The position numbers and the translations under genes are program-made. The notes under the pieces were generated by a model. That model searched no databases. It had not been told where the DNA came from and saw only the letters and a list, made by a program, of their open reading frames with translations. A stretch of DNA of 19,443 bases from Actinomycetota bacterium. Lineage in GTDB: Bacteria; Actinomycetota; Nitriliruptoria; Nitriliruptorales; JAHWKO01. The stretch spans positions 1-19,443 of the forward strand of contig JAHWKO010000042.1 in NCBI GenBank assembly GCA_019347855.1. The letters run 5' to 3'. This document shows positions 14,997-19,443 of this stretch, piece by piece (positions within the stretch are counted from its first letter, which is position 1; every line of letters begins with the position of its first letter).

Positions 14997-17597
14997 TCAG
15001 CTCTCGGTGGGCGACGGACTCGGTGAAGGCCGGCCGTTCCCGCCCCCGTTGCCGCCACCGCCGTCGTCATCGGTGTCCCCGCCGCTGTCACCGCCGTCGC
15101 TCCCGCCGCCGGACCGGTAGCGGCCGACCGCGAGCACGACGCGTTCACCCGGCTCGACCTCGGTCCCGGCGCCGGGGCTCTGGGCGACGACGACGCCGTC
15201 CTGGTCGGGGTCTTCGACGTCCTGCTCGACGATCCGGACATCGAGATCCATCCCCTCGAGGGTGGAGATCGCATCCTGCTCGCTCGTGCCCACCACGTCG
15301 GGGACCTGGAGGGTGCCGGTCCCGTCGGACACCTCGAGCACCACGACGCTGCCGACCCATGCCGAGGAGCCCCCGGGGGGCTGCTGGCCGACGACCTCGC
15401 CGAGGGGCGCGTGGTGCGTGACGACCCGGGTCACGGTCTTGAAGTCGCGGGCCTCGAGGGCCGCGATCGCCTGCTCCTGGATCATCCCGGTCACGTCCGG
15501 GACCGTCGTGCTGGGGATCGGCGGGGGCGTGGTGAAGCCCTCGACGGGGACGTCCGCCAGCGCACGCTCCATGTAGTCCGCCCACATGTGGCCCGGTATC
15601 GACCCGCCGGTCACCCGGTCGTAGGTCTGACCGGCGGCCTCGACCCCGAACATCGAGCCGCACGCGGTCGTGCTGCCGTCCTCGGGGCACCTCTCGAACT
15701 CGTAGCCGACCCACGCCGCGGTCGCGAGCTGCGGCACGTACCCGACGAACCACGCGTCGGTCCAGTCCTGGGTGGTCCCGGTCTTGCCCGCGACCGGACG
15801 GCCGAGCTGGCCCCTGATGAAGCCGGCGGTCCCGCCGGGCGAGGGAGGTCCCTGGATCATGTCGGTCACGCGGTCGGCGATCCCACGGTCGATCACCTGC
15901 TCGCAGTCGGGTTCGTGCTGGTAGATCAGGTTGCCGTCACGGTCCTCGATGCGGGTGACCACGAACGGGGCGCAGTGCTCGCCGCGGTTGGCGAGCGTCG
16001 CGAAGGCGGAGGCCATCTCCATCGGGAACACGCTGAACCCGCCGAGGCCGACCGCGCATCCCACCTGGTCCATGTCGGGGGAGTGGGTGATCCCCAGACG
16101 CCGCGCGATCTCCTTCACGTTGTCGGGGCCCACCGCCGACGCGAGCTTCGCGTGGTAGACGTTGTTCGAGCGCTTGACGGCCTCGTACATGTCCATGTAC
16201 CCGCCGCCCCCGCCGGCGTAGTTGTTCACCCGGTAGGTCTTACCTGCGTTGGGGCACCCCTCGATCGTCTGGCCGGAACTGGTCTCGGTCGACCAGCCGG
16301 GCGTGAAGCCCTCCTCGAGTGCGGCGGTGGCGACGATCGGCTTGAACGACGAGCCGGGGTGCTGCCCGAGGCTGCCCCCGACCCCGTACACCGCCGGGAT
16401 CACCTTCGTGAACTCGCAGACCCGCTGGCCCTCGGGGCACTCGCCGAAGCGTTTGGGCCCGACGGCCATGGACACGACCGCGCCGTCCTGCGGGCGCACC
16501 GACACGATCGAGGCGAGGGGGTCCTCCAGGGGATCGTCGAGGTAGTCCGTGATCGTGCTCTCGGCCATCTCCTGGATCGCCGGGTCGATCGTCGTGTGGA
16601 TCACGAGCCCGCCGGTGAACAGCCGGTCGAAGCGGTCCTGTTGGGTCTCGCCCAGGGCCGCCTGCGCCTCGGGCTGGAGCTCGATGCCCTCGTCCGCCAG
16701 CACCTGCTTCACGTACTCGACGAAGAACGGCAGCCGGGCGTCGGCATCGGGGGCGAGGTTCAGTCCCAGTGGCTCTGCGGTCGCCGTGGCGGCCTCAGCC
16801 TCGGTGATGAACCCGTTCGCTGTCATCTGCCGGATCACGACGTTCCGCCTGCTGAGCGCCCGGTCGGGGTTCGTGCGGGGGTTGTTGCGCTGCGGGGCAC
16901 GGACGAGGCCCGCCAGCAGCGCGGACTCGGCGACCGTGAGCTGGCTGACGTGCTTCGAGAAGTAGTGCTGCGCAGCGGTGCCGACGCCGTACACCCCGTC
17001 CCCGAAGTAGACCGTGTTGAGGTAGCCCTCGAGGATGTCGGTCTTCGACATCTCCTTCTCGAGCTCCACCGCCCACAGCGCCTCGTGCAGCTTGCGGTCG
17101 AAGCTGACCTCGAAGCCGCCGTCATCCGTGCGGAACGACGACAGCAGCTTGTTGCGCACGTACTGCTGGGTGATGGTCGAGGCACCCTGCTGGATGTCGC
17201 CGGATTGCACGTTCGCGAACATCGCCCGCAGGATCGCCTCGTGGTTGACCCCCCGGTGGCTCCAGAACCGGGAGTCCTCGGTGGCGATCACGGCGTTCTG
17301 GGTCACCGTGGGGATCTGGTTCAGTCCGACGAGGACCCGGTTCTGCGGACCGTGGAGCTCGGTGAGTTCCGTCCCGTCCGCGGCCACGATCAGGGAGTTC
17401 TCGGCAGGCCGCGAGATCGCGTCGATGTCCAACGGCGGTACGTCGAGGACGGACCGGCCCACACCGGTCACGGCGCGATCGGCCGCCACCGCCCCGGGCA
17501 GCGCCAGCGCCGACGCGAGCACGGCGATCCCGGAGACGACGACGAGCAGGAGCACGAGCCTCCCGGCGATCGCTCCGCGGTCGTGCGATGACGTCAT
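14997..17597 (-). CDS. Class A penicillin-binding protein with two PASTA domains (PonA2-like)
   Basis: A bifunctional murein synthase that polymerises and cross-links peptidoglycan outside the membrane. Residues 11-32 are the membrane anchor. The GT51 domain has EDSRFWSHRGVNHEAILRA (107-125, catalytic E107) and QGASTITQQ (137-145). The transpeptidase domain has SSFK (S416, K419), SNN (S477-N479) and KTG (605-607). Two PASTA domains follow, at about 698-757 and 764-825, as in PonA2. The end is a Gly/Asp-rich tail (about 829-855) and a PSPSPSPTES terminus. The 866-residue length fits. The metallophosphoesterase starts 1 base after the stop. The gene is divergent from whiB, and the 292 bases between hold several inverted repeats. 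It is probably involved in wall synthesis during stress or non-replicating states, by analogy with PonA2. Confidence 0.96.
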   Translation of the reverse strand: MTSSHDRGAIAGRLVLLLVVVSGIAVLASALALPGAVAADRAVTGVGRSVLDVPPLDIDAISRPAENSLIVAADGTELTELHGPQNRVLVGLNQIPTVTQNAVIATEDSRFWSHRGVNHEAILRAMFANVQSGDIQQGASTITQQYVRNKLLSSFRTDDGGFEVSFDRKLHEALWAVELEKEMSKTDILEGYLNTVYFGDGVYGVGTAAQHYFSKHVSQLTVAESALLAGLVRAPQRNNPRTNPDRALSRRNVVIRQMTANGFITEAEAATATAEPLGLNLAPDADARLPFFVEYVKQVLADEGIELQPEAQAALGETQQDRFDRLFTGGLVIHTTIDPAIQEMAESTITDYLDDPLEDPLASIVSVRPQDGAVVSMAVGPKRFGECPEGQRVCEFTKVIPAVYGVGGSLGQHPGSSFKPIVATAALEEGFTPGWSTETSSGQTIEGCPNAGKTYRVNNYAGGGGGYMDMYEAVKRSNNVYHAKLASAVGPDNVKEIARRLGITHSPDMDQVGCAVGLGGFSVFPMEMASAFATLANRGEHCAPFVVTRIEDRDGNLIYQHEPDCEQVIDRGIADRVTDMIQGPPSPGGTAGFIRGQLGRPVAGKTGTTQDWTDAWFVGYVPQLATAAWVGYEFERCPEDGSTTACGSMFGVEAAGQTYDRVTGGSIPGHMWADYMERALADVPVEGFTTPPPIPSTTVPDVTGMIQEQAIAALEARDFKTVTRVVTHHAPLGEVVGQQPPGGSSAWVGSVVVLEVSDGTGTLQVPDVVGTSEQDAISTLEGMDLDVRIVEQDVEDPDQDGVVVAQSPGAGTEVEPGERVVLAVGRYRSGGGSDGGDSGGDTDDDGGGGNGGGNGRPSPSPSPTES

Positions 17598-17889
17598 GCG
17601 TTCGTGGACCTCTCAGCGACGGGGTCCGGTCGAGGTCGAGCCGGGCGGCGCCGGCGTAGGCGGCCGGAGCAGGCGACGAGTGTACGGGCTCGGGACCACC
17701 CGACGACCGTTCCCGGCGCGTTACCCGGGGCCTCACCGTGGACGGTCGACCCGTCCGACGAGCTCACCTGTCCCCACCCGGTTCCACCTAGATCGCATGG
17801 GCCATCCGGGATGGCCCTTCCGAGCTATCCCCGTGGCCGTGGGGACCACGTACGGTGGCCGGCGCTCACCGCGCGTGAAGGAGGTGCGC
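17598..17889. promoter_or_regulatory. Divergent promoter region between the PBP and whiB genes
   Basis: Non-coding, with three inverted repeats: GGACGG/CCGTCC with a 5-base loop (17740-17756), GGGCCATC/GATGGCCC with a 3-base loop (17799-17817), and CGTGG/CCACG (17838-17850). No convincing -35/-10 pair stands out. The 8-base arms at 17799-17817 are the best candidate for an operator or leader hairpin of whiB, because they are 72 bases before its start. Confidence 0.45.
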
Positions 17890-18129
17890 TTGACGACGGA
17901 GTGGATGGAGAGCGCTCGGTGCCGCGAGCGCGACCCGGAGCAGTTCTTCGTCCGCGGGGCCGCCCAGAGCCGTCGCGCGATCCGGATCTGCACGCGGTGC
18001 GACGTCCGCGAGGAGTGCCTGACGTACGCCATCGCGAACGGGATCGAGTTCGGGGTCTGGGGGGGCACCACCGAGCGTCAGCGACGCCGACTCGCTCGTG
18101 AGCTCCCAGCGGCGGTCGCCGCCGGCTGA
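17890..18129 (+). CDS. WhiB-family iron-sulfur transcription factor
   Basis: A 79-residue WhiB-like protein, a family found in Actinobacteria and their phages, which bind a [4Fe-4S] cluster and act as redox- or NO-responsive regulators with sigma factors. The four cysteines C11, C34, C37 and C43 show the CxxCx5C core. The signature EFGVWGGTTERQRR (53-66) and a basic end follow. The TTG start at 17890 is chosen because AAGGAGG lies 5 bases upstream; an in-frame GTG at 17884 sits within that site. Its position, divergent from a PonA2-like PBP and convergent with an ArsA-type ATPase, matches WhiB4 (Rv3681c) of M. tuberculosis, so it is likely the WhiB4 counterpart. The convergent ATPase stop is 5 bases away. 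Confidence 0.95.
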   Translation: MTTEWMESARCRERDPEQFFVRGAAQSRRAIRICTRCDVREECLTYAIANGIEFGVWGGTTERQRRRLARELPAAVAAG

Positions 18130-18134
18130 GCCTC

Positions 18135-18998
18135 TCAGACGAGGTGGCCCGCCACCGTCTCGAGCGTCGTCAGGTCGTGCACGTCCGACCGCAGCAGCGG
18201 GACCTCGACCAGCGCGGGTGGCGCGACCCCGTAGAGTGCTGACGACACGTCCCGCCGTTCGCGTTCGGCGAGGTCCTGCAGATCAGCCAGCAGCCGCAGT
18301 CCAGCGGCGACGGCTCGTCCCTCGGTGTCGTCGTCCGTCTTGCCCGCCGCCGACCGCAACGCGCTCTCGTCGGGACAGCTCTCGCATCCGGGGTGGATCC
18401 GGTTCACCACGACCCCGGCCGTGTGCAGCCCCTCCTGCTGCAGCCGTTCGAGGAAGAAGTGCGCTTCGCGCAGCGGCGGAGGCTGTGGGGAGGTCACGAC
18501 CACGAACCGCGATCCCGGGTCCTGCAGGAGGGCCCGGACCTGCTCAGCGCGCTGCTTGAACCCCTCGTACATCCCCTCGAAGTTGCGGAAGAAATCCGCC
18601 AGGTCCTCGAGGAGCTCCATCCCCGTCACCTTGCCGGCGATCTGCATGAACTTCTGCGTACCGAACCCGACGATCTTGCCGAGTCCCTTCCCCGCGGCGA
18701 TCCCGGGCCGCATCAGCGCCTTCAGGAGCCGTCCCTCGAGGAAATCGGTCATCCGGTTGGGGGCCTCGAGGAAGTCGAGCGCGTTGCGCGTGGGCGGGGT
18801 GTCGATGATCAGCAGCTCCCACTCGCCCTGTTCGTGGAGCGCGTGGAGCTTCTCCATCGCCATGTACTCCTGGGTCCCGGCCAGGGTCGACGAGAGGGTC
18901 TGGTAGATGCGGTTGTTCTTGATCGCGCGAGCGCGTTCGGCGTTGCTCGCGTGGGTGTCGACCACCTCGTCGAAGGTGCGCTGCATGTCGAGCATCAT
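18135..18998 (-). CDS. ArsA/GET3-type ATPase, 5'-truncated (no P-loop)
   Basis: The product resembles the actinobacterial anion-transporting-ATPase-like protein Rv3680. Features are GELSAMMLDMQRTFDEVV at the start, NNRIYQTLSSTLAGTQEYMAMEKLHALH (28-55), the conserved DTPPTRNALDFLEAP (66-80), VVVTSPQPPPLREAHFFLERLQ (166-187) and VVVNRIHP (196-203). The conserved frame extends to about 19061 before similarity stops. Family members have about 90 more N-terminal residues with the GAGGVGKTT-type P-loop. None is present here, and the bases beyond 19061 encode other genes on the plus strand. The 287-residue reading from ATG 18998 is only the first available start and has no usable ATP site, so this is a broken or artificially cut gene. 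The partner ATPase (Rv3679-like) that usually precedes it is also absent. The C-terminal end is intact and converges with whiB. Confidence 0.75.
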   Translation of the reverse strand: MMLDMQRTFDEVVDTHASNAERARAIKNNRIYQTLSSTLAGTQEYMAMEKLHALHEQGEWELLIIDTPPTRNALDFLEAPNRMTDFLEGRLLKALMRPGIAAGKGLGKIVGFGTQKFMQIAGKVTGMELLEDLADFFRNFEGMYEGFKQRAEQVRALLQDPGSRFVVVTSPQPPPLREAHFFLERLQQEGLHTAGVVVNRIHPGCESCPDESALRSAAGKTDDDTEGRAVAAGLRLLADLQDLAERERRDVSSALYGVAPPALVEVPLLRSDVHDLTTLETVAGHLV

Positions 18999-19061
18999 CG
19001 CCGAGAGCTCACCGCCGGCGTCGCCGTCGCCGGTGGCGAGGTCGAGGGCCCGCAGTCGGGT

Positions 19062-19181
19062 GATGGCCCCGGCCCGCTCGAGGAGGACGAGGTGCCCGGC
19101 CTGGAGCTGGCCACGGGCGTCCCGGTCGTGTACGACCTCACCGAGGACGGCACCGTCCGCGGCAAGGAGGTGTGGGAGTGA
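19062..19181 (+). pseudogene. 3' fragment resembling phosphoglycerate mutase C-terminus
   Basis: The last ~39 codons of a plus-strand frame read EEDEVPGLELATGVPVVYDL, then TEDGTVRGKEVWE and stop. This matches the C-terminal end of 2,3-bisphosphoglycerate-dependent phosphoglycerate mutase (GpmA), where a PTGxPLVYELDxD-like stretch is conserved. The rest of the enzyme (about 200 residues with the RHG motif) is missing, and the sequence to the left belongs to the ATPase on the other strand. The TGA stop overlaps the GTG start of the following hemQ-like gene by 4 bases (GTGA), so this gene originally headed an operon with it. The identification rests on a short stretch and could be wrong. Confidence 0.5.
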
Positions 19182-19443
19182 GTGGTTCCATCGAGCCCGT
19201 CGTCGCCCGTGAGGGCTGGGGCGTCCTGCACCTGTTCCACCGGGTCGACCACGCGGTCGCCCGCACCTTGTCGCCGGGTCAGGTCAAGGACCTGGTCACC
19301 ACGCTGGAGGAGCTGGCCGAGCAGACCCAGCTGCACGTGTTCAGCACGTTCGGCCACAAGGCCGACATGATGACGATGGTGCTGGACGAGGACTGGACAC
19401 GGCTCCGAGCGGTCCAGACCGCCATCGACAGCTCCGCGGTGGC
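19178..19443 (+). CDS. hemQ: HemQ-like coproheme decarboxylase / chlorite dismutase family protein, 5' part
   Basis: The visible 88 residues match the N-terminal half of the chlorite-dismutase superfamily in its HemQ form: GWGVLHLFHRVDH (13-25) and HVFSTFGHKADMMTMVL (53-69), followed by a helix with LRAVQTAI. HemQ (ChdC) converts iron-coproporphyrin III to heme b in the coproporphyrin-dependent pathway of Actinobacteria and Firmicutes. The GTG at 19178 has AAGGAGG 7 bases upstream and overlaps the preceding stop. The window ends before the heme-binding histidine, so activity cannot be judged. Confidence 0.88.
   Translation, partial: MSGSIEPVVAREGWGVLHLFHRVDHAVARTLSPGQVKDLVTTLEELAEQTQLHVFSTFGHKADMMTMVLDEDWTRLRAVQTAIDSSAV

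Noticed and set aside
15411..17591. Long plus-strand open frame of 726 codons
   Set aside because: It is antisense to the PBP gene, which has all catalytic motifs; the shadow has a biased composition and no recognisable domain.

Overview
The window is a very GC-rich, densely coded chromosomal segment from an actinobacterium. The WhiB regulator, the PASTA-tailed bifunctional penicillin-binding protein, the long-form RtcB and many GTG/TTG starts all point that way. From memory, the neighbourhood echoes Mycobacterium tuberculosis (dnaZX-recR, ask-asd, and the Rv3679-Rv3683 block of ATPases, whiB4, ponA2 and a metallophosphoesterase). Protein divergence suggests a deep lineage such as Nitriliruptoria rather than Mycobacteriales; that placement is inference.

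Left part (1-6100, plus strand): dnaX and recR are 2 bases apart, without the ybaB/ebfC gene that usually separates them. A DedA-family membrane protein with a decayed PAP2-like half follows. Then come the RNA ligase rtcB and a COG1926-type phosphoribosyltransferase, 4 bases apart. A convergent inverted repeat ends this unit.

Middle (6139-8471, minus strand): a two-gene unit. The upstream gene starts as a four-helix membrane protein and runs in frame into an archease domain, the RtcB activator. The archease is split by a one-base frameshift. The downstream gene is a lipase-maturation-factor-like membrane protein. RtcB and archease therefore lie about 2 kb apart on opposite strands.

8604-11113 (plus): lysC and asd, the first two steps specific to lysine, threonine, methionine and diaminopimelate synthesis. 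They are separated by about 107 bases carrying three consecutive hairpins. 11119-13846 (minus): a MazG-like pyrophosphohydrolase, then a membrane PAS-GGDEF-EAL protein whose upstream region looks like a sigma-28 (FliA/WhiG) promoter followed by a 14-bp palindrome. Next come a strong hairpin, tRNA-Pro(CGG) and a 24-base tandem repeat.

14105-19061: a mirror image of the mycobacterial whiB4-ponA2 block. It holds a metallophosphoesterase, a class A PBP with two PASTA domains, a divergent whiB and a convergent ArsA-type ATPase. The ATPase lacks its N-terminal P-loop part. At about 19060 it abuts the last ~39 codons of what looks like phosphoglycerate mutase on the plus strand, which overlaps the start of a hemQ-like gene cut by the window end. 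Two 5'-truncated genes meeting at one point indicate a deletion junction or a mis-assembly.

The observations most worth checking are the broken membrane-archease fusion near rtcB, the junction at ~19060, and the sigma-28-like promoter driving a c-di-GMP enzyme.
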